Of a stretch of DNA of 64,000 nucleotides, positions 36,905 to 45,887 are shown piece after piece (position 1 is the stretch's first letter; the number at the start of each line of letters is the position of its first letter). A program made the position numbers and the translations under genes. Origin of the DNA: Tahibacter amnicola (GTDB taxonomy: Bacteria; Pseudomonadota; Gammaproteobacteria; Xanthomonadales; Rhodanobacteraceae). The notes beneath the pieces were generated by a model. The model had not been told where the DNA came from. It was given only the letters and a program-made list of their open reading frames with translations, and did not search any database. The stretch spans positions 2,133,001-2,197,000 of the forward strand of contig NZ_CP104694.1 in assembly GCF_025398735.1 (NCBI RefSeq), given 5' to 3'.

Positions 36905-37539
36905 GTGCGTACCCCTGAGTTGGCGAGCTGGTTCTGGTAGTTGGAAAGGCGGGCATCAAACTCGGCGAGCCATTGCGCGTCGACGAAGGCTTTCAGGATG
37001 CGGCGGACCTCGTAGTTCGTCGGAGCGGACGTGCCTGTCGAGGGTTTCAGGCGGTGCAGGAAGCCAAGATCGACGACCTTGTTGATGGTCGCTTCCATCT
37101 GGTCGATCAGCCGGGCTTCGTTGGGTCCGTCCGGCAGGAATACGCGAACCAGTTCCACAATGTCGTCCCGGCTCAACACCAGGCGCGTGTCGCTGCCGCC
37201 GGCGTCAAATTCCGCGAGCTTCTTGCGTAGCAGGGCCAGCAGCAGACTCACTGCGTAAGTCAAGGGACGCCGGGCGATGAGTCGGGGCAGGCGCGGTGAA
37301 GGATCGTCCTCGCCGGGCTCTGCGCGGCTCTTGAGGAAGGCATATCCCTCGGCTTCGTCAAGGATCAGCTCCAGGTTCAGGACCGCGACGTAGTCGCGTA
37401 TCCGGGCTTGCAGACGCAGCAAGGCGCTCCAGAGCGGTTCGTCGTCTTCCCGGTACTGGACGCGCTTGAGCAAGCCGATCAGCAGTACCGACAAATCCGG
37501 GGCGGAGGATGTGGCCGGCGGCGTGAATGATTCGTCCAT
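36901..37539 (-). CDS. jetB: Wadjet type I component JetB (MukE-like, DUF4194)
   Basis: 212-residue DUF4194 protein, equivalent to the MukE/MksE KITE subunit that bridges kleisin and SMC heads. Visible family features are [20 protein letters not shown] at the start, a middle winged-helix with [21 protein letters not shown], and [20 protein letters not shown] followed by [10 protein letters not shown]. It is 17 bases downstream of jetA, and its stop overlaps the jetC start by four bases. Confidence 0.93.
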   Translation of the reverse strand: MDESFTPPATSSAPDLSVLLIGLLKRVQYREDDEPLWSALLRLQARIRDYVAVLNLELILDEAEGYAFLKSRAEPGEDDPSPRLPRLIARRPLTYAVSLLLALLRKKLAEFDAGGSDTRLVLSRDDIVELVRVFLPDGPNEARLIDQMEATINKVVDLGFLHRLKPSTGTSAPTNYEVRRILKAFVDAQWLAEFDARLSNYQNQLANSGVRT

Positions 37540-37556
37540 GGGAGTTCCGGCTTGCC

Positions 37557-39011
37557 TCAGCGCAGGAAGAGGATGCGCGGCACGTCGGCGCGCCGCGTAA
37601 CGGGGTGGCCGTCATCACCGCAGGCTTGCCAGGTGATGGTGTCCGTGACGGATTCATCGGTGACGCTGCGGAAAATTTCGTTACTTAGCTGAAGGTAGGC
37701 GACCAGCTCGGCGAGTCCGTGCTCCAGTGGTTGCGTCGTGATGAGTTCGCGCAAGCTGATCTGAGTTCGTTCCTGCAGCGCGTTGCGGATATGCCGGGTA
37801 AGGCGCGCCCTGTCCACGACGACCTGGGTGAACAGGACGGATGCGTCGACATTCATTTCGCCGCTTTGCAGAACGGCATCCGTGATCGTCGGCTTGATGG
37901 CCGGCGTGAACATTGGCCGTTCCATCGCCAGCTCGATATCGGACGTGATATCGGCGACCGTCGTGACGGTACCGTCCGGCGGTTCCTGGCGCAGGGCGAT
38001 CGCCTTGCTTTCAATGCCGTGCAGGATATCCATGATGCGCCGGTTTTCCAGCCAGACCTGGTCGTCGAGAAATCGCCGCAACTGCTGCGACAGTTGCGCG
38101 ACCGTGCGCTGGGTGTGCTCGCCTGCCTCCATCCAGTCGTAGTGGATGCGGCGAAGGCGCATGTCGGGCTCCAGCTCCTGCACGGCGCCCAGGTTGAGCG
38201 CGTGATCGAGCAGTTGCGACAGTTCTTCCTGTCGACGGCTGGAGAGCAGGAAATCCCAGAACGCGCGAAAGCTCTTGCCCTGGTCTGATTCGGCAATCGT
38301 GTCGCGTTCGCCGATGATCTCTTCCAGCAGGGCGCCCTTGCTGCCTTCCCACAGGGCAATTCTTTCGCGGACGCGCCGGTCGAGCTGGCGGAAGTTGTGT
38401 TCCACTTCGCGAAAGTCGGCCAACAGTTCCCGTGCGCCTTGCGTGAATTGCAGAAAGCGGTCTTTCAGTGATGTGTCATCAAGAACCGGAATGTCGCCAT
38501 CGGCCACACGGGCAATCTCCGCATCGATGGCCTGACGTTTTTTCCGGAGTTCGTCGATGCGCTTTTCCGGATCGGTTTCAGTTCCGTCGCGCATCTGTTC
38601 AAGCAGATGAAACAAGGTGAGCAGGCGGGATTCAGTGCCGACGAACTGCCGCTCGGCCAGTTGCGTCAGCCACGCGATCGCCTTTTCGGTAGCCGGCGTG
38701 AGGTCGAACTGGGCTTCGTCGGTTCCGGGCCGGTAGTATTTGCGCAGCCACCCCTTGTCGGCGGCCGCCCAGTCATTGAGGTAGTGCAGCGCAGGGCGCG
38801 GAAAGGCTTCGTCGCCGTTGCGCTGACGCAGGGCGAACAGTTCGTCTTCCAGTGCCTCGGCGAGGTCAGTTTCGGCGACCGCGCGCACATTGGGCGCGAC
38901 AAAGACCCGGTGCAGGAAACTGGCCACGAGGGCTGCGTGATCGGAACGAAGCAACCTCCACGCGGGATGGTGCGCGCGCAGTGCGTCGAGAGTGGCGTAA
39001 TCCAGTGTCAC
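37557..39011 (-). CDS. jetA: Wadjet type I component JetA (MukF-like kleisin, DUF3375)
   Basis: 484-residue DUF3375 protein, the kleisin subunit of the Wadjet complex. Family features are an N-terminal HPAWRLLRSDHAALVASFLHRVF, DWAAADKGWLRKYYRPGTDEAQFDLTP in short stretches, and AERQFVGTESRLLTLFHLLEQ, followed by helical segments. It is the first gene of the jetABCD operon. The start is a GTG at 39011 without a clear ribosome-binding sequence, so the true start may be slightly different. No dedicated promoter is obvious in the 258 bases between it and tRNA-Ala. Confidence 0.93.
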   Translation of the reverse strand: MTLDYATLDALRAHHPAWRLLRSDHAALVASFLHRVFVAPNVRAVAETDLAEALEDELFALRQRNGDEAFPRPALHYLNDWAAADKGWLRKYYRPGTDEAQFDLTPATEKAIAWLTQLAERQFVGTESRLLTLFHLLEQMRDGTETDPEKRIDELRKKRQAIDAEIARVADGDIPVLDDTSLKDRFLQFTQGARELLADFREVEHNFRQLDRRVRERIALWEGSKGALLEEIIGERDTIAESDQGKSFRAFWDFLLSSRRQEELSQLLDHALNLGAVQELEPDMRLRRIHYDWMEAGEHTQRTVAQLSQQLRRFLDDQVWLENRRIMDILHGIESKAIALRQEPPDGTVTTVADITSDIELAMERPMFTPAIKPTITDAVLQSGEMNVDASVLFTQVVVDRARLTRHIRNALQERTQISLRELITTQPLEHGLAELVAYLQLSNEIFRSVTDESVTDTITWQACGDDGHPVTRRADVPRILFLR

Positions 39012-39233
39012 TGGGCGCAGAATTCCGGAAACTACTTCGCTGTGAAGCCGCTCGCGCCAACGTGAGAGCGGGCAGTGCGGAACATCCGGCAGTTTAGCGC
39101 GACCGGTCCGCCCCGGCGTGGTTTCCCACCGGCCGAAGCCGTCCGGAGGTGCGTGACGTCACGGTTGCTGAGGAGTAATCCGAACTCGCCTTCCGCGACG
39201 GTACCGAGTAGCCGGCGTGCCGTGCCGCAGGCG

Positions 39234-39262
39234 AAAAAAAACCCGAGCTTTTCGGCTCGGGT
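39234..39262 (-). terminator. Intrinsic terminator of tRNA-Ala
   Basis: On the minus strand, ACCCGAGC and GCTCGGGT form an 8-bp stem with a CGAAAA loop, directly followed by seven further T residues. It starts eight bases beyond the tRNA 3' end: a textbook intrinsic terminator. Confidence 0.92.
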
Positions 39263-39269
39263 TCTTCAT

Positions 39270-39345
<76 letters not shown>

Positions 39346-39354
39346 AATGAATCG

Positions 39355-39378
39355 TTCGCGCTGGCGTGCCAGCGCGAA
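39355..39378. repeat. 24-bp palindrome in the tRNA-Ala leader
   Basis: TTCGCGCTGGC and GCCAGCGCGAA form a perfect 11-bp inverted repeat separated by two bases, between the predicted transcription start and the tRNA 5' end. It may be the thr operon terminator (about 90 bases after thrC), a processing signal, or an operator; there is no T-tract. Confidence 0.55.
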
Positions 39379-39386
39379 GGGGGCGC

Positions 39387-39415
39387 ATAGTACATCGGGT
39401 TGAAGGGGATGCCAA
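39387..39415 (-). promoter_or_regulatory. Sigma-70-type promoter of tRNA-Ala
   Basis: On the minus strand, TTGGCA (39410-39415, five of six consensus bases) is followed after exactly 17 bases by TACTAT (39387-39392, four of six). Transcription would start near 39380, about 35 bases before the tRNA. Confidence 0.72.
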
Positions 39416-39464
39416 GCCCGGGTGTTGAAATAGGTGTTTTGGCGCGCCGGCGTGGCGGGAGGGA

Positions 39465-40763
39465 TCAGGGTAGTTGGGCCAGGCGCTCCCGGAAGGCGGG
39501 ATAGTGGGCCGCCATGGGGGTGGCATGGGCCGGTCGTGCCAGCAGCTCGGCCAGCGCCGCCGGTACGGCGACCGGACGGCCGACCAGCGGCTCGACGATA
39601 CTTTCGAACTTGGCCGGATGGGCGGTGGCCGCCACGGCCCAATGCCCCGGTACACCTTCCCGACGCAGGCCGGCCAGAATGGCGATGGCTGTCGCGGTAT
39701 GGGGGCAGAAGACCTCGCCGTGTGCGTCATTGCGCTGCCGGATGGTGTCGCGGATGGTGGCGTCTTCCACCGCATGCGCCTGGAAGCTGCCGCGCAGGGT
39801 GTTGTCGTCGGGATAGAGCCAGCGCAGCCGTTCAAAATTGCTGGGTGCGCCCACGTCCATCGCGTTGGCGAGCGTCGGTACGCTGGCGCGAGGGGTGTAG
39901 GGAGCGCCGTGGAAATACGCGGGCAAGACATCGTTGGCATTGGTCGCCAGCACGATGCGACCGATCGGAAGGCCGACCGCCCTGGCCAGCACGCCCGCGA
40001 AGGCGTTGCCGAGGTTGCCGGTCGGCACCACGAGGTTCAGCGGCTCGCCCTGGGTCCGCCAGTGGCGCAGCGACGCGTCGGCGTAGTAGCTCATCTGGGG
40101 CAGGAGCCGGCCCAGGCTGATGCTGTTGGCGGAGCTCAGCGGAGTGATCGCCTGCAGGTCGGCATCATTGAGCGCCTGCTTGACCAGCGCCTGGCAGTCG
40201 TCGAACGAACCCTGCACCTTGAAGGTAGTGATGTTGTCGCCGAAGCAACCCAGCTGGTGCGCCTGGCGGGGCGAGACGCGCCCGTCCGGATAGAGCACCA
40301 CGACGCGCAGCCCGGGCTGGCGATGGAAGGCGGCCGCGACGGCCGCGCCCGTATCGCCCGAAGTGGCCACGACGATCGTCAGCGGGCGTTGCCCGTTCTT
40401 CTGCAGCCGAGACAGGCACTCGGCGAGGAACCGCGCGCCGAAGTCCTTGAACGCCGCCGTCGGGCCGTGGAACAGCTCCAGCACATGGTCCTGGGGCGTG
40501 GACAGCGGCTTGAGCGGCGCGGGAAAGTCAAACGCGCGGGTGCAGATCGCATCCAGATCGCTCGCCAGCGGGTCGCCCGCGAAGAAGGGGGTGAGCAGGC
40601 GCGTGGCGATCGCAGGCAGGGTGTCGGCGCCCGCGAAATCGGCCGTCGACAGCTGCGGCAGCACCGCAGGCACGTAGAGCCCGCCGTCGGGCGCCAGGCC
40701 CGCGGCGATTGCGGCACCAAGCCCCGTGGGTGCGGTACTGCCGCGGGTGGAAACGAACTTCAT
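39465..40763 (-). CDS. thrC: Threonine synthase
   Basis: 432-residue PLP enzyme converting O-phospho-homoserine to threonine, the last step of the pathway. The N-terminus ([30 protein letters not shown]) and the PLP lysine in [17 protein letters not shown] are diagnostic, as are [50 protein letters not shown] and [12 protein letters not shown]. Length is full for the bacterial short type. Its ATG overlaps the thrB stop by four bases, so it is translated with it; it is the last gene of the thr operon. Confidence 0.97.
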   Translation of the reverse strand: MKFVSTRGSTAPTGLGAAIAAGLAPDGGLYVPAVLPQLSTADFAGADTLPAIATRLLTPFFAGDPLASDLDAICTRAFDFPAPLKPLSTPQDHVLELFHGPTAAFKDFGARFLAECLSRLQKNGQRPLTIVVATSGDTGAAVAAAFHRQPGLRVVVLYPDGRVSPRQAHQLGCFGDNITTFKVQGSFDDCQALVKQALNDADLQAITPLSSANSISLGRLLPQMSYYADASLRHWRTQGEPLNLVVPTGNLGNAFAGVLARAVGLPIGRIVLATNANDVLPAYFHGAPYTPRASVPTLANAMDVGAPSNFERLRWLYPDDNTLRGSFQAHAVEDATIRDTIRQRNDAHGEVFCPHTATAIAILAGLRREGVPGHWAVAATAHPAKFESIVEPLVGRPVAVPAALAELLARPAHATPMAAHYPAFRERLAQLP

Positions 40764-41683
40764 GCGATGACCTCTGCGGCAGGACCGGCAACGGGGGAAA
40801 TATGCGATTCGCTGTCAAAACCGGCGTCGCGGAACGCCGCCCGCATCGCCGGTGCCGCGGCCTCGGCGGCGGCGCGCGATTCAAACCACGCGAACACACT
40901 GGGGCCGGCCCCGGAAATGCTCGCACCCATCGCGCCGCTGTCGAGGGCGGCGGCCTTTACGGCGCCGAATCCTTCGATCAAGGGGGCGCGGCGCGGTTCG
41001 ACCAGTACGTCGGACAGTCCGCGCCGGACCAGGGCGGCATCGCCGCGCCAGCAGCCGGCGAGCACCAGGGCGAGATTGGCGCTCTGGGCGACGAATTCGC
41101 GCAGTTCGTAGGCACCCTTGAGCGCCTCGCGGGCGCGGCGGGTTTCCAGGATCGCGTGTGGATGGACAAGTACACAATGCCATTCGTCCGGAACCGGTAC
41201 CGATACGGTCGTGTCGGCGGTGGCGAGGACGACGCCGCCCAGCAGCATCGGCCCGACATTGTCACCGTGGCGCCCACCACTGGCGACCGTCTCGCCCGTG
41301 ACGGCGAAGGGGTAGAGATCGGCCGCGCGAAGCGGCTGGTCCAGCAGGGCATTGGCGGCGACCAGGGCTGCTACGCAGGACGCAGCGGAGCCGCCCATCC
41401 CCGAGCCCATCGGGATGCCCTTGTCCAGTTCCACCTCGAAGCCATAGGGCAGCTGCAGCGATTCGCGCAGGGCGATCAATGCGGCACCGGCGGTGTTGCT
41501 GGCGGCGTCCAGCGGCAGTTCGACGCTGGCGTTGCGAATGGCGCAAATGCGCACGTCGGGGGTGTCGGTGCGACGGACCGTGGCGCGGTCGCCGGGTCCG
41601 GCGAGCGAGTGCCCGAGGATGTCGAAGCCTACGCCGATATTGCCGACGGAGGCGGGTGCAAAGGCGGTAATCGTCTGTGACAT
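40760..41683 (-). CDS. thrB: Homoserine kinase
   Basis: 307-residue GHMP-family kinase phosphorylating L-homoserine with ATP. Family motifs are [20 protein letters not shown] at the N-terminus, the ATP-binding loop [17 protein letters not shown] and the C-terminal [16 protein letters not shown]. The frame is open 29 codons further upstream, but the ATG at 41683 fits the family's N-terminus. It sits 105 bases downstream of thrA and overlaps thrC by four bases. Confidence 0.96.
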   Translation of the reverse strand: MSQTITAFAPASVGNIGVGFDILGHSLAGPGDRATVRRTDTPDVRICAIRNASVELPLDAASNTAGAALIALRESLQLPYGFEVELDKGIPMGSGMGGSAASCVAALVAANALLDQPLRAADLYPFAVTGETVASGGRHGDNVGPMLLGGVVLATADTTVSVPVPDEWHCVLVHPHAILETRRAREALKGAYELREFVAQSANLALVLAGCWRGDAALVRRGLSDVLVEPRRAPLIEGFGAVKAAALDSGAMGASISGAGPSVFAWFESRAAAEAAAPAMRAAFRDAGFDSESHISPVAGPAAEVIA

Positions 41684-41788
41684 AGGCCCATCACGCTGAA
41701 ACGGAAGAAATACAGTCTCCGGTACGGCCCGCGCACGGGCGCCGCCGCAGGATGCGGCGGGCCTGTGCAAAGCGTCCGTGCCCGTGTG

Positions 41789-44314
41789 CTACACGCGCGC
41801 GCCCAGTGCGGCCGCGACGCGCAGCAGGTCGGCGAAGACGCCGGCGGCAGTGACCTCCGGCCCGGCGCCGGGACCCTGTACGACCAGCGGATTTTCGCAG
41901 TAGCGCCGCGTGGAGAAGAGCACGATGTTATCGGTCAGGCGCAGATGCGCGAAGGCGTGGTCGCCGGGCAGCTCGACCAGGCCGACGCTCGCCTTGCCGT
42001 CCTTGTCCAGGCGTGCGACGTACCGCAGAACGTTGCCGGCCCGGGTGGCCGTCGCATGGCGCGCGGCCATCGGTGCATCGAGTTCTTCCAGCCGCGCCAT
42101 GAATGCATCGGCTGCCGCGGAGCGCAGCCCTTCCGGCACGAGGCTCTGCACCTGCACCTCGTTGAGCGACAGCGCATTGCCGGCTTCGCGCGCGAGGATG
42201 ACGAGCTTGCGCGCAACGTCCGTGCCGGAGAGGTCGTCGCGCGGGTCGGGCTCGGTGTAGCCCATGGCGTGTGCCTCGCGCACCAGGGCGGAGAAGGGCT
42301 TGCTGCCGTCATACCGATTGAACAGCCACGCCAGGGTGCCGGAGAAGATGCCTTCGATAGCGACCAGCTCATCGCCGGTATCGAGCAGGTCGCGCAGGGT
42401 GGTGACGACCGGAAGTCCGGCACCGACCGTGGCTTCGTAGCGGAAACGCGCCCCGCTGGAATGGCAGGCGGCGCGGATCGCCCGGTAGCGTTCGAGCGGG
42501 CCGGCACCGGCCTGCTTGTTCGGCGTGATGACGTGGATGCCGGCGGCCAGCCATTCGGGATAGCGCTCGGCGACGCTGTTGCTGGCGCTGCAATCGATGA
42601 TGACCGTGTGCGGCAGGTGGGCCGATTGCAGGTGACGCACAAAGGCATCGAGATCGGTCGGGGTTGGCGAATCGGCGAGGCGTTGCTGCCAGTTGCCAGT
42701 TTCGCCGAATTCGTCGAGCCACATCTTCTGGCGCGAGGCGACGGCGCGCAGCCGCAGGTCGAGATTGGCCGTCTGCTTCAGGCGGCCGACCGCGGCGTGG
42801 ATCTGGTCGAGCAGTGCCGCGCCGACTTTGCCGGGGCCGATGACGCCGACCGAAAGGGTCTGCGGCGAGAGCCAGAAGCCCGCGTGCGCGGCGCGCAGGG
42901 CCTTGTCGGCGTCGTCGCTGGCGATGGCCACCGAGATGTTCCGCTCCGATGCGCCCTGGGCGATCGCGCGGATGTTGACGCGCGCCCGGCCCAGTGTCTC
43001 GAACAGCCGGGCCGCCACGCCGGGCGTACCTGCCATGCCGTCGCCGACGGCCGCCAGCACGCTGATGCGCCGCGTCAGCTGGACGCTCTGCACCTGTCCG
43101 TTCGCCAGCTCACGCACGAAGGCGTGTTCGAGGGCGACGCGCGCCACCTGTGCTTCGCTTTCGCGCACGACGCAGCAGATGGAATGTTCCGAGGAGCCCT
43201 GCGAGATCATCACCACCGAAACACGCGCGTCCCGCAGTGCGGCAAAGACGCGCTCGGCAGTACCGGGTACACCGATCATGCCGGCGCCTTCCAGGTTGAC
43301 CAGTGCCAGGTCCGGACACAGAGTGAGACCCTTGACCGGGCCGGCGTCGTCGCCCACGGCGGCGATGCGCGTGCCCGGGTGGTCGGGACGGAATGTATTA
43401 CGGATGAGGATCGGCGTGCCCCGCGTGATGGCCGGGGTCATGGTCTGCGGATGCACGACCTTGGCGCCGAAATAGGCCAGTTCGCAGGCCTCGTGGTAGC
43501 TCAGCGCCGCCAGCGGTACCGCCTCGGGCACCAGGCGCGGATCGGCGGAGAGCACGCCGTCGACGTCGGTCCAGATATGTAATTCTTGCGCATGGAACAA
43601 TGCAGCAAAGATGGCGCCGGAATAGTCGCTGCCATTGCGGCCCAGGATGGTGACGCGACCGGAATCGTCGCGGGCCACGAAGCCGGTGATCACCACGCGG
43701 CGGGCCGGGTGGGCTTCGCGCCAGGCGGCGAATTTCGCTCCGCTTTCGGACCAGTCGACATCGACCCCCAGGTCGCCATGGCGCACCACGAGGACGTCGC
43801 GTGCGTCGAGCATTGCCACGTCTTCGCCTTGCGCGGCCAGGTAGTCGGCCAGCAGGCGCGCGGAATACACCTCCCCCAGTCCCTGCACGAGCTCAAGCGC
43901 CTCGCGCGGCGGTGTGCCCAGCACCGACAGCGCGTGCAGGACTTCGCCCAGTTCCGTGAAGCGGGCTTCGAACCATTCCAGCGTGGCGGCGGCCTTCTCG
44001 CCCAGCAGCGCGTTGGCGGCAACGACGTGGCGTTCGCGCAGTTGCGCCAGGCGTTCGCGCCAGCTGGTGGTGTTGGCGGCGGCCGCCATGGCCAGTCCGA
44101 TGAGATCGTCCGTGACGCCCTTCATGGCTGAAACGACCGTGGCCTGTACGGCCTCTTCGCGGGCCACGAGCAGGCTGGCGACGTGGCGATAGCGCTCGGC
44201 ATTGAGCACGGAGGTGCCGCCGAACTTGTGCGCGATGGTGAGCGGCTGGGCGGGCAGGACACCCGCCGCGCCAGGTTTCGGGGGATCAGCGAGAGTGACG
44301 GCGAGCGATTTCAT
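41789..44314 (-). CDS. thrA: Bifunctional aspartokinase / homoserine dehydrogenase I
   Basis: 841-residue fused enzyme catalysing the first and third steps from aspartate to threonine. The aspartokinase domain (about 1-290) has HKFGGTSVLNAERY and ILGRNGSDYSGAIFA; two ACT domains (about 320-465; LVNLEGAGMIGVPG and ISVLAAVGDGMAGTPGV) give threonine feedback control; the homoserine dehydrogenase domain (about 475-841) has SVGVIGPGKVGAAL, DCSASNSVAERYPEWL, VITPNKQAGAGPLERY and EGIFSGTLAWLFNRYDG. It is preceded by the thrL leader, which ends 91 bases upstream, so transcription is expected to respond to charged tRNA-Thr. Confidence 0.97.
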   Translation of the reverse strand: MKSLAVTLADPPKPGAAGVLPAQPLTIAHKFGGTSVLNAERYRHVASLLVAREEAVQATVVSAMKGVTDDLIGLAMAAAANTTSWRERLAQLRERHVVAANALLGEKAAATLEWFEARFTELGEVLHALSVLGTPPREALELVQGLGEVYSARLLADYLAAQGEDVAMLDARDVLVVRHGDLGVDVDWSESGAKFAAWREAHPARRVVITGFVARDDSGRVTILGRNGSDYSGAIFAALFHAQELHIWTDVDGVLSADPRLVPEAVPLAALSYHEACELAYFGAKVVHPQTMTPAITRGTPILIRNTFRPDHPGTRIAAVGDDAGPVKGLTLCPDLALVNLEGAGMIGVPGTAERVFAALRDARVSVVMISQGSSEHSICCVVRESEAQVARVALEHAFVRELANGQVQSVQLTRRISVLAAVGDGMAGTPGVAARLFETLGRARVNIRAIAQGASERNISVAIASDDADKALRAAHAGFWLSPQTLSVGVIGPGKVGAALLDQIHAAVGRLKQTANLDLRLRAVASRQKMWLDEFGETGNWQQRLADSPTPTDLDAFVRHLQSAHLPHTVIIDCSASNSVAERYPEWLAAGIHVITPNKQAGAGPLERYRAIRAACHSSGARFRYEATVGAGLPVVTTLRDLLDTGDELVAIEGIFSGTLAWLFNRYDGSKPFSALVREAHAMGYTEPDPRDDLSGTDVARKLVILAREAGNALSLNEVQVQSLVPEGLRSAAADAFMARLEELDAPMAARHATATRAGNVLRYVARLDKDGKASVGLVELPGDHAFAHLRLTDNIVLFSTRRYCENPLVVQGPGAGPEVTAAGVFADLLRVAAALGARV

Positions 44315-44405
44315 GAAGCCTCCGGTGGGGCCTCGCGCTCGGTCGGGATGGGGGCGGGGCCGGCCCGCATCCTGATCGAGGTGCGGGGGCCGTTTGCGTT
44401 AAGAA
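44315..44405 (-). promoter_or_regulatory. Putative thr attenuator region
   Basis: The 91 bases between the thrL stop and the thrA start are very GC-rich and can form a hairpin in which GGCCCCCGCA pairs with TGCGGGCC around a 12-base loop (two-base bulge). No T-tract follows, so it is unclear whether attenuation is by intrinsic termination or by masking the CCGGAGG ribosome-binding site of thrA. Confidence 0.5.
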
Positions 44406-44531
44406 CTATTCGCGCACGACCCGCCGCACCACGGTAGTGGTGGACGTGGTCGTAATACCGCCGCCGATGGCAGGCGTCGCCGGGCCGATGGCCTGGCGGA
44501 TGCTGCTGACGGTGGCGGGGAAGGTGCGCAT
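44406..44531 (-). CDS. thrL: Threonine operon leader peptide
   Basis: A 41-codon open frame directly upstream of thrA. It encodes six Thr in a seven-codon stretch (ITTTSTTTVV, codons 26-35), the signature of an attenuation leader whose ribosome stalls when charged tRNA-Thr is scarce; the preceding Ile codon also fits the pattern of thr leaders. No ribosome-binding sequence precedes the ATG, and the best promoter (44539-44567) predicts a transcript that begins almost at the ATG, so the peptide may be translated from a leaderless mRNA. Its sequence has no other obvious function. Confidence 0.82.
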   Translation of the reverse strand: MRTFPATVSSIRQAIGPATPAIGGGITTTSTTTVVRRVVRE

Positions 44532-44538
44532 GGGTCGA

Positions 44539-44567
44539 GTGAAACGGATCCGACGCGACCGTGTCAA
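44539..44567 (-). promoter_or_regulatory. Probable thr operon promoter
   Basis: On the minus strand a perfect TTGACA (44562-44567) is followed after 17 bases by TTTCAC (44539-44544, three of six matches to TATAAT). The predicted start falls within a few bases of the thrL ATG. Assigned from sequence match and position only. Confidence 0.55.
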
Positions 44568-44701
44568 GGACGTCGCGGGCATAAGCCCGGCGGCTGGCGG
44601 GCATTTGTCGGACAGTGGCATCCGCGCGCAGGCGATTGGATAGTCGCCGGTTGCGCAGCGGGGCCGGTCCGGCGTGGGCGGCGGCGCGGTGCGGGGTCCA
44701 T

Positions 44702-45790
44702 TTATGCCAATTTGGACATCAGGCTGCCCTGCAGCAGCGGTTTGCGCCAGCCATCCAGGGCGTCCGGCCAGCGCTTGTCGAATACCAGTGCTTCGAGGTG
44801 GCGCCGGGCGCAGAGCAGGCCCTCGGGCAAGTCCAGTTCCGTGGCGATCGCCGTCACGGACTCTTTCATGGCCGAAAGGATGCGTTTTTCGCGGGGCGCC
44901 GGCAGGGGGAAGATCGGTGCGAAGTCGAGCTCTTCGGGTTCCAGTGGCGCCTGCAGTACGTCGAACAATTCGGCGCGCTGGGCACCGCGCAGCGCACGCA
45001 GACCCTTGGATCGGCTGAAGAGCTCGTCCACGTCGACCGGCGGCCGCAGCACGAATTCGGCAATACGGGCATCGTCCAGTACCCAGGGGCGCGGCTTGTC
45101 GATGCGTCGCGCCGTCGCTTCCCGCCACAACAGGATGCGGCGCAGCAGGGCCTGCTGCTCGCGCGGCCAGTCGGCGGCGCTCTTGAAGTGGCGCTGGGGT
45201 TCCGGGTCGCCGTCGCGCACGCGGGACTTCTCGAGCATGCGGCGGCAGTCTTCTGCATGCCATTGCTCACGACCGAGCGCGCGCAGGCGGCCTTCCAGTT
45301 CGCTGTGAACGGCTGGCAGGTGGATCACGTCCTGCGCGGCATAGTCGAGTTGTTCGGGTGACAGTGGACGGCGCGTCCAGTCCGAGCGCGTCTCGGCCTT
45401 CGGCAGGTCGACGCCAGTGATGGCGGCGACCAGCTTCTGGTAGGACAGCCCCAGCCCGTAGCCGGCCATCGCCGCGGCGATCTGCGTGTCGAACAGGGTG
45501 CCGATACCGCCGGGCACCGAGGGCGCCAGCGCTTCGAGGTCTTCGCTGGCGCTATGCATGATGCAGGTGTTGCGCGTGTCGGACAGCGTTGCGCTGAAAC
45601 CGTCCAGGCCGTCCAGCGCGAGGGGATCGATCAGTGCGACGTGGCCGCCGAGGTTGACCTGCAGCAGCGCCAGCTGCGGGTAGAAGCTGTCGACGCGCAT
45701 GAACTCGGTATCCAGGCCGATCAGGCTGCCTGGCGTCGCATGTGCGCCGATGTCGGCGAGGGCGTTGGCGGTGTCGATCCAGTGGTACAC
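44702..45790 (-). CDS. rnd: Ribonuclease D
   Basis: 362-residue 3'-5' exoribonuclease of the DEDD family that trims tRNA precursors. Exo motifs are LIGLDTEFMRV (D and E), MHSASEDLEAL (D) and LDYAAQDVIHLPAV (Y and D). A C-terminal HRDC domain follows (LRRILLWREATARRIDKPR, RKPLLQGS tail). The start is a GTG at 45790 with GGAG five bases upstream. It lies downstream of nothing obvious and is divergent from the FGE-like operon. Confidence 0.95.
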   Translation of the reverse strand: MYHWIDTANALADIGAHATPGSLIGLDTEFMRVDSFYPQLALLQVNLGGHVALIDPLALDGLDGFSATLSDTRNTCIMHSASEDLEALAPSVPGGIGTLFDTQIAAAMAGYGLGLSYQKLVAAITGVDLPKAETRSDWTRRPLSPEQLDYAAQDVIHLPAVHSELEGRLRALGREQWHAEDCRRMLEKSRVRDGDPEPQRHFKSAADWPREQQALLRRILLWREATARRIDKPRPWVLDDARIAEFVLRPPVDVDELFSRSKGLRALRGAQRAELFDVLQAPLEPEELDFAPIFPLPAPREKRILSAMKESVTAIATELDLPEGLLCARRHLEALVFDKRWPDALDGWRKPLLQGSLMSKLA

Positions 45791-45887
45791 GGGTTCTCCG
45801 GGCGCGGTGTTGCGTTGCAGTAGGAACAGTTGTCAGGCCGAACGCGTTAGCCTAAGTTGAGGGCGCCCTTGCTGTCACATCATTCGA

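Noticed and set aside
34925-36940. 671-codon open frame on the plus strand
   Set aside because: It lies antisense to jetC, whose ATPase motifs are certain; long antisense frames are expected at this GC content and the translation has no domain.
41765-43582. 605-codon open frame on the plus strand
   Set aside because: Antisense to thrA, a certain gene; Arg/Gly/Ala-rich noise.
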